This document shows, piece after piece, positions 23,967 through 37,246 of a stretch of DNA of 64,000 bases. This DNA comes from Clusia tigrina (lineage: Eukaryota; Arthropoda; Insecta; Diptera; Clusiidae). The notes beneath the pieces are model-generated. The model had not been told where the DNA came from. It worked only from the letters and a program-made list of their open reading frames with translations, and made no database searches. Every line of letters begins with the position of its first letter. Positions within the stretch are counted from its first letter, which is position 1. Position numbers and translations under genes: made by a program. The stretch is taken from positions 103,075,698 to 103,139,697 of the forward strand of contig OV050030.1 in assembly GCA_920105625.2 (NCBI GenBank), read 5' to 3'.

Positions 23967-25084
23967 ATCCCAAATGCCAGAACAGATTGCGTATCCCAAT
24001 TACAAATAAAAATCCAATAATTGTTATAACTTGTTCCAATATTTTATTCTATCTTACTTAATGATTCAAAACAGAGTTATTAAAAAAAAAAACATTCCAC
24101 CGTAAATTCTATCTTTATATACATATTCTGCTATACTTGTTTTCCATCACAAAGTTCCGCTGTCTACCGGCGTCCATTAAGTCCTTCCATCAATGCAAAT
24201 TGGTCCTTGACTTTCTCACAGATACTCCTTGTTTTCCTCACATGTATCCCCATATCCAATCACCAACTTTAATACTCCCAAAAATCCTCCCAATTCCCAA
24301 AAACCGAAATTGGATTTACAGGCAAAAAATGTCTTGATTCATTCCCGGAAATTTGAATCCATATTTAATTAAAAAACCCCGTAACGTATGCGCCACGTAA
24401 TAATAGCATTTAAATGTTTTCTTCAACATTGCTACGCAAATTGTAGTTTTGGAAATACACAAACTTTGATGCAACAACACGTGTTGTCTGCACCTCTTCA
24501 CCTAATACCCTAACCTCAAAATGCCAAATATTTAAATCAATATTTATTTTGATTTCAAAACAATATAAATTGAATCATATAAGTGTCCCTACCGACAAAC
24601 AAACACAAATCCCCTAACATAACCGTACGAACCCTATACCGTGGCACGTTCTTTCCGAACCAAACCAACCGGTATACACAAGTTCGCAATGCAATAACGC
24701 AAAAACCGTGAATTAGCAGACACGTCCCACATCCCCCGAGAATGCTGAAACAAGACGTAAGAAAAAATATGTGCCTAATCTCAGTGAAATAAACATATAC
24801 AACCTGACCAAAAAAACGTTTTTCTTTTGAATCGACCTACTCTTACCTAACCGCAGCGGCTATTCAGCCCCGATGCTGCTTCTTCTGCATGACCGGCGCA
24901 AAAGCGCCCACACGGCCACCGAAGAATCGTCGACAAAATGCACTTAAATACTAAAGTATCCTAATACACCCATACTCACCAATATCCTTGCTCCCTCCAT
25001 TGAACTCCTTTGAGATGGTTATCCTAATGGTTTCCTGTTGGTGGATTCCCGCGTAGGATTGCTCTTTTCCTGGCACACGACGTT
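23967..25084 (-). other. GypA copy B 5' leader
   Basis: About 1.1 kb of AT-rich DNA without a credible frame, matching the leaders in units A and C. Confidence 0.6.
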
Positions 25085-25104
25085 GGATCCTACCGGCTGC
25101 GCCA
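25085..25104 (-). promoter_or_regulatory. GypA copy B primer-binding site
   Basis: The minus strand reads TGGCGCAGCCGGTAGGATCC, separated from the LTR end by TTT. It is identical to copy A; copy C has three changed bases. Confidence 0.8.
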
Positions 25105-25107
25105 AAA

Positions 25108-25610
25108 TGTTGGTGTGGTGTCCTTGTTGTCCTCGGGACGTCTTTCTACTGTGCGCGTGTGGCTGAAAACCCTATATCACTCTTTGGAAAAATCACTACA
25201 TTACACTTTTAGTTTTGAAACCAGAAGCCATTTATTCTTAGAAAATAACTCTTATATACTATTTACAATTCACAATTACAATACAAAAACTGACCTTTCT
25301 GGTGTTCCAGTTTCGCACGTGTTAATTGGTGTCAGTTGGTCAAGCCAACTGACTTACGCCATTCTGAAATGCTGATGGTGCATTCTAACTTTCAATGCCC
25401 TTCGGTGGCTCGACTGCAAAACTGTAGCACCCTAAAAGTTTACATAATAAATATTAAATGGGTAATATTAATTCTAAATACTCGCACCCTAAAAATATGT
25501 GCTTTCTTAAGTAACTTTAACACATGCTAATCACGCAGAATGTCTGGCATCTGTTAGGAGTCGATGATGTGAGACACTAAGCGCAGGCAGCTTGATTCTA
25601 ACTCACAACA
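25108..25610 (-). repeat. GypA 5' LTR, complete (503 bp)
   Basis: This is the only complete 5' LTR in the window. It starts and ends TGTTG...CAACA. On the minus strand a TATA-like AGTATATAAG lies at about 25250-25260 with AATAAA close downstream near 25230, so promoter and poly(A) signal are close together. The CGCT target duplication follows at 25611. Confidence 0.93.
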
Positions 25611-26112
25611 CGCTGAATATCAGGAGTAATCTAGCTCAAAGAGAAAGTTATCAACTTATATATATTTTTAAATATAGTTTTAAGATTATTATAATAGAAT
25701 TTTGGTTAGTGCCGATTGTGTTTTTTTTTGTTTTTCATAAAAATTAAAAAAAAAAATTTTTTTTTATGTCTTACATACTAGTTGTTTTTTGAGTGAGTTC
25801 TTTTTTCATTTTCTTGTGAGGTGCAGCTTTAAGGTGACTTTTATTTCAATTTTTCTTTTATTCATATCGTAAGATGCCATTAATTTTTTGTATAGTGGGC
25901 TGCCATTTTTCTAAAAAGAACTTTTTTTATATAGTGAGATGCCATTTCTTATAAATTTCTTTATATATTGAGATGCCATTCTTCTAATACATTTTTTATA
26001 TAGTGAGGAGCCATTTTTTCTTAAATTTTAATTTTCTTGTACAGTGAGATGTCACTTTTTTTAATTTAATTTTTTTATAGTGAGGTACTTTTTTTCTATA
26101 TTCAAATATAAC
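25611..26112. other. AT-rich spacer between errantivirus integrase and env (unit B)
   Basis: It starts at the GypA target duplication. It contains homopolymer runs and at least four loose copies of a TATAGTGAGATGCCATT-like motif about 45-55 bp apart (25870-26090). No coding frame. Confidence 0.65.
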
Positions 26113-27041
26113 TTATAAATTACGACCATTATATTTTTGATCTTGTTGAAGAATTGTGAAGGAAATTCGTTTATGTATTTTTGAGTTGCGCCTTATGAAT
26201 TTTTTCCCTTTATCTGTATTTATAGTCACAGTATTGTCCTTTCTTACAGTTGCCTTTTTATACAACGGTCTTCGTTTGGGTTTAATCTGTTTGTGTCTGA
26301 TATAGATCGTGTCACTTTTTTCATATTTCCGCGGAGCTGGCATATTCTTATTTAACTTTAAATTCCTTATTTATTGATTTTTCTTAATTTGAGAATTTTA
26401 AAATCTGTCAAATTTTGGTAGTTAATTCTCTGCGTTCTGTTAAAAAATATATCGCTTGGTTTTTGCTTTATGATGGAGTGGAAGGTGGATTTATAGCGGT
26501 CCACTGCAATATTAACTAGCTCTTTTGCGCTCATGTTCTTTATTTATTTTTGTAGGCACCGATATATCTCAATAATAGTCGAGTGCAGTTTTTCCACTTG
26601 GCCATTTATCTCACTCGTTTGAATGGGAGTTTGATAGACCTTTATACCGAGACTTCTTATATAATGGTAGACAACAGGACTCATAAACCCACGTTCCTTC
26701 TCTGTAACTATTATCTTAGGTGCCGTAAAGTAATGCAAGAGTTTTGAAAATTTTTTACGAAGGGTAATTGCTGATCAGTCCTTGATATGGAAATACTTAG
26801 CGTACTTGGAAAATTTATCAATGCATGACAGAAATTTTTCGAACTGCAATTCGAAAATATCCACATGGACAATCTCACAAGGATATTTTGGAATTGGGGT
26901 GTCTTTTAAAGGTGGTACTGATGGGTGCCTATCATACTTGTTTAGATGACAAATCTCGCATTGGGCCGTATAATTTTTTATCTGACTCATCATTCTAGGA
27001 AAGTAATATTTCTTCAAACACTGATTAAACTTCGAATGGCC
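26113..27041 (-). pseudogene. Errantivirus integrase fragment (unit B)
   Basis: Same fragment as 10463-11391, nearly identical. The second catalytic block reads IVTEKERGFMSP, again with Glu in place of Asp. Three frames cover zinc finger plus first Asp, the core end, and the basic C-terminus. Confidence 0.9.
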
Positions 27042-27741
27042 ATAACCTATCAAAGTTTGCAACATTCAATTGCTTGTAACTTTTTACTGGAGCGTCACAA
27101 AACCTTGAAATTTTGTAACAATAAATAAATCGTGCCTCTTGTCAATTTAAGCTATCGCTCATAGCTATGTTGCCCTTGAGTCCCACAACAAACACTGATA
27201 AAACTTCAAATGGAACTAACTTCTATACGGTGCGTCCTACACCTATCAATGTTTGCAACATTCAAATACTTGTAACTTTTTACTGGAGCGTAATAAAACC
27301 TTGAAATTTTGTGACAATAAAGTACTCGTGTCTCTTGTCAATTAAAGTTATCGCTCATAGCTATGCTACCCTTGACTCCAAAATCAAACACTGATAAAAT
27401 TTCAAATGGCCCTAACTTCTATACGGTGCGTCCTACACTTATCAAAGTTTGCAACATTCAAATGCTTGTCACTTTTTAATGGAGCGTCATAAAATCTTAA
27501 AATTTTGGGACATTAAAGTACTCGTGCCTCTTGTCAATTGAAGCTATCGCTCATAGCTATGCTACCCTTGAGTCCCAAATCAAACACTGATAAAACTTCA
27601 AATGGCCAAAACTTCTATATGATGCGTCCTATACCTATCAAAGTTTGCAACAATCAAATGCTTGTAACTTTTTACTGGAGCGTCATAAAACCTTGAAATT
27701 TTGGGACAATGAAGTTCTCGAGCTTCTTATCAATTTAAGCT
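27042..27741. repeat. 195-bp satellite, about 3.6 monomers (unit B)
   Basis: Counterpart of 11392-12091, nearly identical in sequence and equal in length. Confidence 0.95.
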
Positions 27742-28610
27742 GTTATGGATGAGAGTTATGGATGGAACGGCATTTCGCCACTACTCCAAACGTCTCATCA
27801 TCGTTTATCAATACTTTTTGGTACACTAAGGTCGCTCTTTTACGAAAATATGTTGCAGCTCTGTTTATCAATATGTGGTATTTGGTTGCTTTATTTTCTG
27901 AATTGTCAGTAGTTACAGTAGTAAAATACCATTTGAATATAAAGAGGGTTTTGCTTATTCGACAGCTTCAATAATGTTCTGGTACGGCAAAACCTCCTCA
28001 TTGGTGACAATCCGCTCGGTTTCCTCGTGATTAAGGAGGTTCGTGTTAACGATGTCTGCCTTCGCCATTTGACATGTGCGTACTATTTCGCCAATCTGCA
28101 CCTTCAAATTCTGAATTTCGCTAATGATTATTGTCTCGGCATTTCCAGAGTTGATCTCTTTACCTAGGGAATATACATGTTGCATCATGAGGTTCAGATG
28201 GTTAGTGGTTTCTAGCGTGGTATTAAAATGTGGGCCCTTATTTTGAACTGGTGGATTTTATTGCTGATGACATCATTTTGGCATCTTAAGATATTATCCC
28301 AATCAGTAGCATCAGGGGAGCCGGCAAACCATATCCAGGATGACCCTATCCAGTTAATTGATCGGCGCCCTCGTGTTCTTACAGCACGTAGCGCATCGGG
28401 GTGCTGTGTTATATTATTTTAGCTGTAATCAATGAAAGGTTTCCTGACAGCGTTCCGCATAGCATTACCCGATACCTAAAGTTTCATTAGAGTGGTCCCG
28501 AAGGACTCCAAGTCGATAGAATTAGTTTAAAATGTCCATTTACAATCCAGGCGTCGCCGTGACGAATAACCACAAGGGGGAGTTGTATTTAAAAATGTTG
28601 AATCCGGAGA
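27742..28610 (-). pseudogene. Errantivirus env N-terminal fragment (unit B)
   Basis: Same fragment as in unit A. The frame past the fusion-peptide-like region is kept where unit A lost bases, but a single-base loss near 28240 breaks it further on. It is cut at its 3' side by satellite. Confidence 0.8.
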
Positions 28611-28614
28611 CGCT

Positions 28615-31247
28615 TGTTGAATTGGTGTCCTTGTTGTCCTCGGGACGTCCTTCTGCTGTGCGCCTGTGGCTGAAAACCCTAAATCACTCTTTGGAAAAAT
28701 CACTACATTACACTTTTAGTTTTTAAATCACAAGCCATTTATTCTTAGAATACTAACTCTTATATACTATTTACAATTCACAATTACAATACAAAAACTG
28801 ACCTTTCTGTTATTCCAGTTTCGCACCTGTTAATTGGTGTCAGTTGGTCAAGCCAACTGACCTACGCCATTCTGAAACGGTGCATTCTAACTTTCAATGC
28901 CCTTCGGTGGCTCGGCTGCAAAACTGTAGCACCCTAAAAGTTTACATAATAAATATTACATGGGTAATATTAATTCTAAATACTCTCACCCTAAAAATAT
29001 GTGCTTTCTTAAGTAACTTTAACACATGCTTTTCACACAGAATGTGTGGCATCTGTTAGGAGTCGATGATGTGAGACCAGAAACATAAATGATAGAGACA
29101 TCCAATTTTTTTTTAACATTTCTTCCAGCGAAATCGCAGGGAGGAAGACTTGTTTCTGGTACTTGTATACATGTTCCTTGGAACTTAAATTAACATTTTC
29201 CGTATACATTTATGATCAATTTTGTATACGCAACATTATAATTATACATGTATGTACGATTATGTATGCTTATAAAAAAGCATTTGTTGTGGCATTTTAA
29301 TATGTGTTATGATGGTATATTAATATAAATATGAAAATGTGCATGCACGTGTCATTTGTACGTGACTTACAATTTTTAATTGGAATATATATTCTTTGAC
29401 TTTTTCAAATCAATATAAGAAATATATAATATTTATCAAAATTTCACATATATAGAATTATGGGATTTTTATATATTTTTCATATGTAAATTATATTTCA
29501 TACACATATAATTCCATTTCATAAACAAATCCTTCCTTCTTCATTCATAAATTATTGTACGGTACCAAAAATCTGCTTTCTATTGAGTATGTCGGCCACT
29601 GACACCAGGCGAACAAAAAACGAAAACAGCATCACACTTCACATCTTAAATTGAAAATTGAAATTATTCTTTAATTTCAAAAGAATTACGTAATGTGGAC
29701 AAATCTTCTTTGTTTGTTTTGGCATTTCGGTCCATTCACAAGTCGCTACCTGTCAGAACTATATATGTATAAATGTATGTAAGTGTCCACTCAGAATTAT
29801 TGCGGGGGATTCACTTTCCTTGCATATTCAGATTTAGTGCTGGGGATTCACTTTCCTTCAGATCTGATATTTTTAGCACAATGAAAAGGAATAACATTTC
29901 TTGTGGTGTGTGTACGAAGTAATATGCAGCGCTTTCCAAGCTTGAAAGTCAGATAAAAGTGCGAAACCTTGCAAATATGTAAGCTTTCTTTAAGCGGGCT
30001 GCAATTTTGTGAGCTGGGGACCACTGAGGGATAGCATTGCAAACAATTTGAAAATAAAGAATAGTTTCAACTTTCAAGTCTGCCACTGCTTTCCTTTTCT
30101 GTTCGCCTGGTATGAGTGGCCAACATACTCAATAGAAAGAGGACTGATTTTATTTATTTATTATTATTATAATTATAATAATAATAAACAAAACCTACAA
30201 AATCACAACAAATATGAGTACCAATATTTCCATTTTTATAAAAATCAGTAAAATATGAAATCAAATAAATTCTAAATTTCTTAATCACACATATTGATGT
30301 ACGTATAAAATTGAGAAAGTATTTGATTTCATGAAATAGTATGTGTTTTTATATGAAATGTGGCACTTCTGCGCAAATTGTCAAACTTAAAACTGATAAA
30401 AAATACCAAATATAAAAAATATTTATCTCTAAACCATGTGAGACCGTTTGACCTACATTCGAGTAGAATGATTGTGTACATTCTCACATACACATTTATT
30501 CATTAATCAAAAGCTTTCACAATTGACAATACCAAACAAGAAGCGTGTGTTTGTATGTATATTGTGTATGCTCTACATTAAATAATTGAATTAATTTCAT
30601 TCCATTCTTTCGGTGTTCTTTATCCAACAAGAAAAACCGCCGCATCAAAGAACAACGAAAGAGTAAATATATTTAGAATCAAATTGCAATACAACATCTT
30701 CATTTTTCCCAACATTGTTAAAATATATACAATGTATTATCAAAGCGAATGCATATCTATATGATCTATGGTAAGCTGTCACTCCTGAGGTAGTTTCGCA
30801 TCTTTAACAAAAATTTTTAATTTGATTTTTAAATAAATATTTGTTGCGATTTTTTGGCAAAAAGTTTAATGGGCAAATATTTCATAATTTATATTTCTGC
30901 TGTATATATGATTATTTGATTTTATACCATATTAGAGATGAATGGTGATCTAATGATATAGTGGTTGTTAGCCATATTAAAAAAAAAATTAAAATAAAAC
31001 TTTTTATGTAATAAGCGCAATTGCATTAAATTAATTGTTTTATACAAATATGTAGAGCAACTAAACATTAATTAGAAACACTTCGTGTATAAAAAACATG
31101 TTGAGCCAACTTTGTATCTTTCATTCCAAAAAGTCTTCCTCCCTGCGAATTTTGTATACAAGCTTAACAGAGGGAAATTGGATGTCTCTATCATTTATGT
31201 TTCTGGTGAGACACTACGCGCAGGTAGCTTGATTCTAACTCGCAACA
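28615..31247 (-). repeat. GypA copy C 3' LTR, split by the DNA transposon
   Basis: Halves 28615-29077 and 31206-31247. Small changes from unit B include TGAATTGG in place of TGGGGTGG near the start and loss of about 7 bp near 28878. Confidence 0.93.
29078..31205. mobile_element. Non-autonomous DNA transposon inside the GypA LTR (unit C)
   Basis: Same insertion as 13435-15550 with the same flanks, so it was present before the unit was duplicated. The inner inverted-repeat element lies at 29576-30139. Confidence 0.85.
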
Positions 31248-31263
31248 TCCCTCCCCTCTTTCT
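31248..31263 (-). promoter_or_regulatory. GypA polypurine tract (unit C)
   Basis: AGAAAGAGGGGAGGGA on the minus strand next to the 3' LTR, identical to unit B. Confidence 0.85.
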
Positions 31264-34112
31264 AAAAGAAGTTAGTGCAACTAACTTCTAATCAATCTTT
31301 ACAGTATTTTTCTCTTTTCTGCACTTTAAACAATCTGTGCATTTTCTTAATCCTGTAGTACATATGTATAGTTTTTCTTTTTTCAAATTCGCCTTATTTG
31401 GGTTCAATTGTTGTATTTTGTTCTTTTTACTTTTGTGTTCTTTTCTTTTTCCTCTTTTATTTTATTTTGTTATTTTATTTATATTTTTTTTTCTTCTTTT
31501 TTCCCTTTTGTTTTATTTTGTTCTCTTATTTCCATCTTTTTTTTTATATTACCCTTTTTATATTTGGTCTTTCATCGACTCTTTTCTCACTGGCGTATAT
31601 ACTATTTTCAACAACTAGCGATAATACAATTTAATCGTTTACTTAAGATCTTATATTCTACTATGATATTTATATCTAAAATATAACGTTATACTTCTGC
31701 TAACTGCTGATCCGGTTGACGGCTGCCGTTGACGGAGTGAAATCCCTCGATGAACTCTGCATACCCCTCCCTTCTTTCTGGATCGGAACGTACAAAGATG
31801 TTATAGGTTGGCGAAATGGTTTGCCATTAAAACCTTGCTTTCAGTGGCCTTCTTCTTTCCATTTATATAGCGTGCCCCACGGCTGTAGGTGGTACTGCCT
31901 CTGCTTATAGTATTGAACTTGTAAAAAACATTTGGAATACATGAGAGATGACACTATACCTTCTTACTTTGCAGCAATGCGTTTTATGGTGGAAGTGTTT
32001 CTCTTGAGCTTCCTCATAATGGTATTCGACATCGTTTGTCTGTGATGCGGAGACAATCGTTATTTTACTGAGATACACGTTTAATTATGTAATTTGTGTA
32101 CTCTGATTCGTTACCAGTATCTGTGTCCTCTTGTATTAAATCATATTTCATACATATGTAAATAGCATTTCATATGTTCATACTCTAGATTGGACATATA
32201 CTTCAACTGCTTATTATATTTGGTGGTGGTTTCAGTCACCCACCTTAAGCTTTTACCCATCTTCAACTTATCCAAAATCGATTCTGTTGAGATTGTGATA
32301 CACTGGGTGGACATTGTAATATAAAACTGTCCAATGCAAAATATGACTCCGCAAGGAAACTTGTTTATTTTTCGTTGCTTGTCAATAACTCATCCACAAC
32401 GCGTTCAAATGCTATGGCCATATGCCGCTTCGGAAAGAAAAATAACTCCGTCACCAGTCATCCCCAATCCAATATATTGGCATCCTTGCGGTCACAACCG
32501 GATTCCCAAACCTTGGATAGCTGCCAGAAATATTGGTCATTTAGTCCGCACCGTATTCCAATATCCGCTGTTCCCGGAACTTCCTGGTTCGCTTCACATC
32601 ATCAGAGCTATTTAGAGAACACCTATAATAATTTTCTTAATTTTCTAGTATACATTTTAGTTTGATATTTCTTCTATGTTTAATTTTTGTCGAACATTTC
32701 ATAAGTCAATTTAATGGATGAATTTCAAAATTATATAATATTTAATTAAATACACTATATGTACTATATATACTCTTGGGTATAATTTTCCTATTTAGTA
32801 TGATTTGTATTTTTTGTATTATAACACCTATTTCATTATAAAGTTAGATTTAAAATTATTAATTTTTGTGACTCTAATTATTTTCTAAACTACTTTTGTT
32901 TCTAATGTGAACTTTACCCAGATTATAATTTTTTTAATCTTTAACTTTTCTTAAACATACGCTATTCCTGAATATATAAACAAAAAACAATATTTCTACA
33001 AAATGCTTATTCTATAATTGAATGCTATATCATTCAATTTGCGTCCACTCGTCTTTTCCCCCTACAGTCTTGGATTCGCTACTGCATCCTAGAGGAAAAG
33101 AGGACTGGACCATGTGTTACTATTGCCATATAGGGCAGCAGTTTTGCTTCGATTTATTTTCCGTGCTCTTTTTCAACACGTGAACTATTACTTATTTCAG
33201 TTTTGAACCAATTCATTGGTCCTCCGACAAAAACCAGTTTATATAAAATAATCCCGTTTGTGTCAAAACTTTGTCCATTGCATGACTATATCTTTCATCG
33301 CAGTCAATTATTGGATCCAAATTTATCTATAACCTGATATGTACTCGTATATATCCATTAACGATCGTCTCTTCCTACACCCTGTAGTTAGATCGTATGG
33401 CTATATACATACATTCGAGGCGTTTTAAATTACCTAGAATTAAATGCTAACGTTATTTTCCCCCCATTAACTATACATCTTTTTTATATCCCAACATATA
33501 CATTTATTCAAATTTCCATACGCTAATTTCCTAATCAATAAACAGTTAAAACCTATGTATATCTACATATAGCCTGCTGCAGTATCTGCAAATTCCCAAT
33601 TCCTAATCATATGTCCCTACATACTTACTTATATGGCCATACCCATTCCTCATAACTAGAATACTTACTTCTTTAAATATTCCCTCGTACATTCATTCTG
33701 TACATTATACGGTTACATACATATATATTTACTTCACCAACGGTGCCGGCGCTACTGCTTTAATTTCATTAACCGCCGTATGTATGTATGTACATATTTG
33801 AAGTTAAGTTTTATATTACTTACCCACGACTGTCTTACTATTTTATTTTATTTTTCAAATACGTGCAATGAACCCGTTTATTATTATTTAATATGTAAAA
33901 AAAAAATATTTTTCTCTACTGTCTTCATTCGGCAATAGTGCTTAATTAGCAGATTTTCATTACGTCAATTTTACTTGCCCGAGCTTAAGTGGCACACTTT
34001 TATTGGCATTGACTTTGAAAATCGGCGCTGCGTGTGTTATTTGATACCCACACGTACATGTTTATATTGTTACTCTTGTGTAACATTTGTAAAACACTAT
34101 TAACACATGTCT
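31264..34112 (-). other. GypA copy C 3' noncoding region with exon-like remnants
   Basis: Counterpart of 1-2777 and 15609-18503. The exon-like cluster is at about 31716-32640; here the frame starting MSTQC is shortened by a 30-bp loss near 32206 and the upstream exon-like part by about 30 bp near 32535. The rest is AT-rich with no gene seen. Confidence 0.6.
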
Positions 34113-35577
34113 TTAGTAGCGTGGTCTAATGTGGAATAATTTCAACAAATTATTATGTAGCTTTTTATTTTTGCCCTTAATCGTTACGACTGTTGTAACT
34201 GGGCTTCGGATCTCTGCGACTACATACGGACCTATCCACACAGGTGAGAATTTATTTGTCCTAGCCTGATTCTTCATGAGTACTTGATCACCCACGCTAA
34301 AAACGACTGGATTTAGTACCTTGTTATAGGCTTCCCTGGATACTCGTTTAGCACAATCCTGGTTTTATCTGACCAACTCGTGCGCTCGCTGTAGCTGATA
34401 CTTTTGCACTTTATTTGGGTCATCAGCATTGTACACTGGCGCACATTTGCGCTTCAGATTTGCTGGCATGTTGAAATCAGACCCGTAGAGCGTCCTGAAC
34501 GGAGTTTGCTTCGTTGATACATGTACCGTATTATTGTGTACATGCATTGCAGTGATCAACCATTGATCCCAATTCGAGCCGTCTTCTTTGGCAAAACTGC
34601 GCAAGTACTCGGCCAGAGGTCGATGATTACGTTCCAATGAGCCATTCGCCTGTGGATGATATAGTGTTATGTGCCACTTCTTGATTCCCAGCATTTTACA
34701 AAATTCTGAGAATAATTTCGATACAAAATTGGAACCATTGTCGGTTATCAAAACCTTAGGTATGTTGTATCGTGCTATAATATCATCAAAGAATGCTTTG
34801 GCTACCGTACCTGCTTCAGCATCGGGTATAGCCACGCATGCCATATACTTCGAGAAATCATCTTGGAACGTCAAAATGTATTTATTTCCCGAAACTGTCT
34901 CAGGTAAAATACCCCAATATCCATATGAACTTTATCAAATGGCTGTTTTGGTGTGTCAGTTAACACCATTGGCATCTTTGTCAGCCGTGAACTTTTGTTG
35001 GCCTGACATTTTGGACAACTCTTTATATATTTTTTAATGTCCTTGAGCATACCTTTCCATCCGTATGCTCGCCTAATTCTGTCATGGGTTTTCCAGAATC
35101 CCTGGTGTCCACCTAAAGGTGAATCATGGAAACCCTTTAACACAGCCTGGATATCCTTTACATCCTCCAGCCATTCCACACTACTGGCTCTTTGTTCATT
35201 AGCAGCGTCACCCGCATTGCTAACATTTCTTGTTGCATCAATTTTATCCCCTTGAATTCTCTCGGCCTTCTCCTTATCTGACCTTGCTTTGGCCCTCGTT
35301 TGCACTACTGATACCTTGTGTGCCTGCGGTACTCTGCTGAGAGCATCGGCATTCAGATTCTTTTTCCCAGGTTTGTATATGATTTCAAAATTATACTCAG
35401 ACAATTTGTGTCTGAACCTGGCTAGCCTAGACGTTTGGTCTTTATAATTGGCTATGCCTCTCAACGGTTGGTGATCAGTATATATCTTAAATGGGCGTCC
35501 TAGCAGATATGCCCTAAAATACTTCGTAGCCCATACAATGGCTAGAAATTCCTTCTCTATTGTGGAGTATCTTTTCT
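34113..35577 (-). pseudogene. GypA copy C RNase H end and integrase
   Basis: Same domains as in unit B. A loss of two bases near 34913 (after HMDI) breaks the core and a stop near 34365 separates the C-terminal domain. Confidence 0.9.
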
Positions 35578-37246
35578 CCTAAATAAACCACCTCTCTTCG
35601 CAAAAATTGACACTTCTCCCTGTTCAATTTCAAATTGTGCTCTCGTAATTTCTGGAGCACCTTCCACAAGCGTTGCGAATGCTGCTGCAAGTTCTTCCCA
35701 TAAATTACAATATCATCGAGATACACAAAACAATCTAACCCTTGCAAGCCTGTTAGCACATGGTTCATTAGCCGTTGGAAGGTAGCCGGTGCTCCTGTTA
35801 ATCCAAACTGCATTCTGTTAAACTCATAATGCCCTAAACCGGTGCTGAACGCGGTTTTCTGCTTATCTTGCGTATCCACCAGAACTTGGTGGTAGCCACT
35901 CGCTAAATCAAGTGTAGAAAAATATCTACTATGCCCCAACTGATCCAGAATCTCTTCTATCCTTGGTATCGGAAACATTTGCTTGATAGTGGCGTCGTTA
36001 AATTTCCTAAAATCGACGACCATTCTCCACTTCTTCTGACTCTGAGTACCTCCCTTCTTTGGTACCAAAATTATTGGTGAGTTCCAAGGCGAGATACTCG
36101 GTGAAATTATATTATCCTTTAACATTCCTTCCACTTGCCTATTTACGTCATATTTGTGAGCTTGCGGCAATCTGTACTGTTTCTGGTTAATTGGTGCTTG
36201 ATCCACTCTAGTAGGTATTTCATGCTCTACCTCTGGTGTATATGTCAACTGGTCTCCTTCCAGCAAAAATATGTCATGGAATGACGCACAAATGGCTTCT
36301 ATTGATGCCTTCTCTTCTGAATTTACGCTTGGGTCTAACTTCAGTGATTCTAGCACTCTCTCCATTCTTTTTCTTATATCAACTTGTTTAATCTGATTTA
36401 CCGATCTATAATTCGGTTCCTTAAAATTATCGTAACAAGTGAACTTGGGCCTAAAATCCTCATCCATCAGGTAGTCCTTTTCCGATGCGTTGAGTACGCA
36501 AGCGTACACCTTACCCTTGTCAACGTGCGTTATGGTTTCCTCCATATATACGCCCTCCGCTAGCTGCGGCTTGTGCAAAACAACAGTCCTAAGTTTCGTA
36601 GTTACATGCATAGTAACTACTCTGGTTGACCTTCCGTTTACTACCTCCATACCACACTTCTTAACCCTAGTCACGGTTCCTTCCTGCCATGACATTAATG
36701 GAAGAGTAAGGATTCTATTCTTATTATTATCATAGAATGATAACTGCTTGTCGAGCGCATCCAGTATGGTGCGGCCCCAAAAATTATCGCGGCCAATTAT
36801 CCCATCAGCCGAGATACCTTTCCTATCCACTTCCACCGCATGCACTCTAAAACTTATACCCTTAACTCCACCGCCTATTCTGAGCGACCCCAATGTCCTA
36901 ATGCACCCTCCAAACGCTCCGTTAAGCGTTCTTAAGTCCATTTGATTAATGTCTAGCCCCTTCCGTAAAACACTAGATTTTACGAAGCTTTTGTCCGCCC
37001 CTGAATCTACTAATAGCACTAGCTTTCCACTAACTGATTCCTTGCAGGGTGTCTCGATGAAGGCATCACCTATCCTGCTCATAGCGAAGCAACCTCCTTT
37101 TGTTCCCAATATGGACGTATATCCACTCCCTAACTCTTCGTGATACTGGAGAGCCTCTTGCTCCTTCTCCTGGACTGTAGTTCCTACATTACTAGTCCCA
37201 CGTACTTCCGGCCTTATTATTACTTCCTTTCTTTTGGCTTTCCAGT
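35578..37246 (-). pseudogene. GypA copy C protease and reverse transcriptase
   Basis: This is the longest uninterrupted protease-RT frame of the three copies (about 530 codons). Protease reads LVDSGADKSF; RT has SPWNSPIILVPKKGG, FSTLDLASGYHQV and YLDDIVIYG. It still ends in the wrong frame after the shared deletion at about 35578, so RNase H is missing. Confidence 0.9.

Larger units (their letters stand above)
12961..25614 (-). mobile_element. GypA copy B: full-length but defective Ty3/gypsy retrotransposon
   Basis: The element spans 12965-25610 (12,646 bp including a nested DNA transposon) and is flanked by CGCT on both sides (12961-12964 and 25611-25614). Minus-strand order is 5' LTR, primer-binding site, leader, coiled-coil ORF, gag, protease-RT, integrase, a 2.9-kb 3' noncoding region, polypurine tract, 3' LTR. 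Pol carries nonsense codons near 21025 and 20962 and the shared RNase H deletion, so it is not autonomous. Confidence 0.95.
12961..28610. repeat. Tandem unit B (complete 15,650-bp unit)
   Basis: The unit runs from one CGCT target duplication to the equivalent base of the next copy (12961 to 28611). The integrase fragment gives the same spacing (10463 to 26113). It holds the only GypA copy in the window with two bounded LTRs and matching target duplications. Subtracting GypA and one target duplication leaves exactly 3000 bp (25611-28610), which is the older repeat unit. Confidence 0.95.
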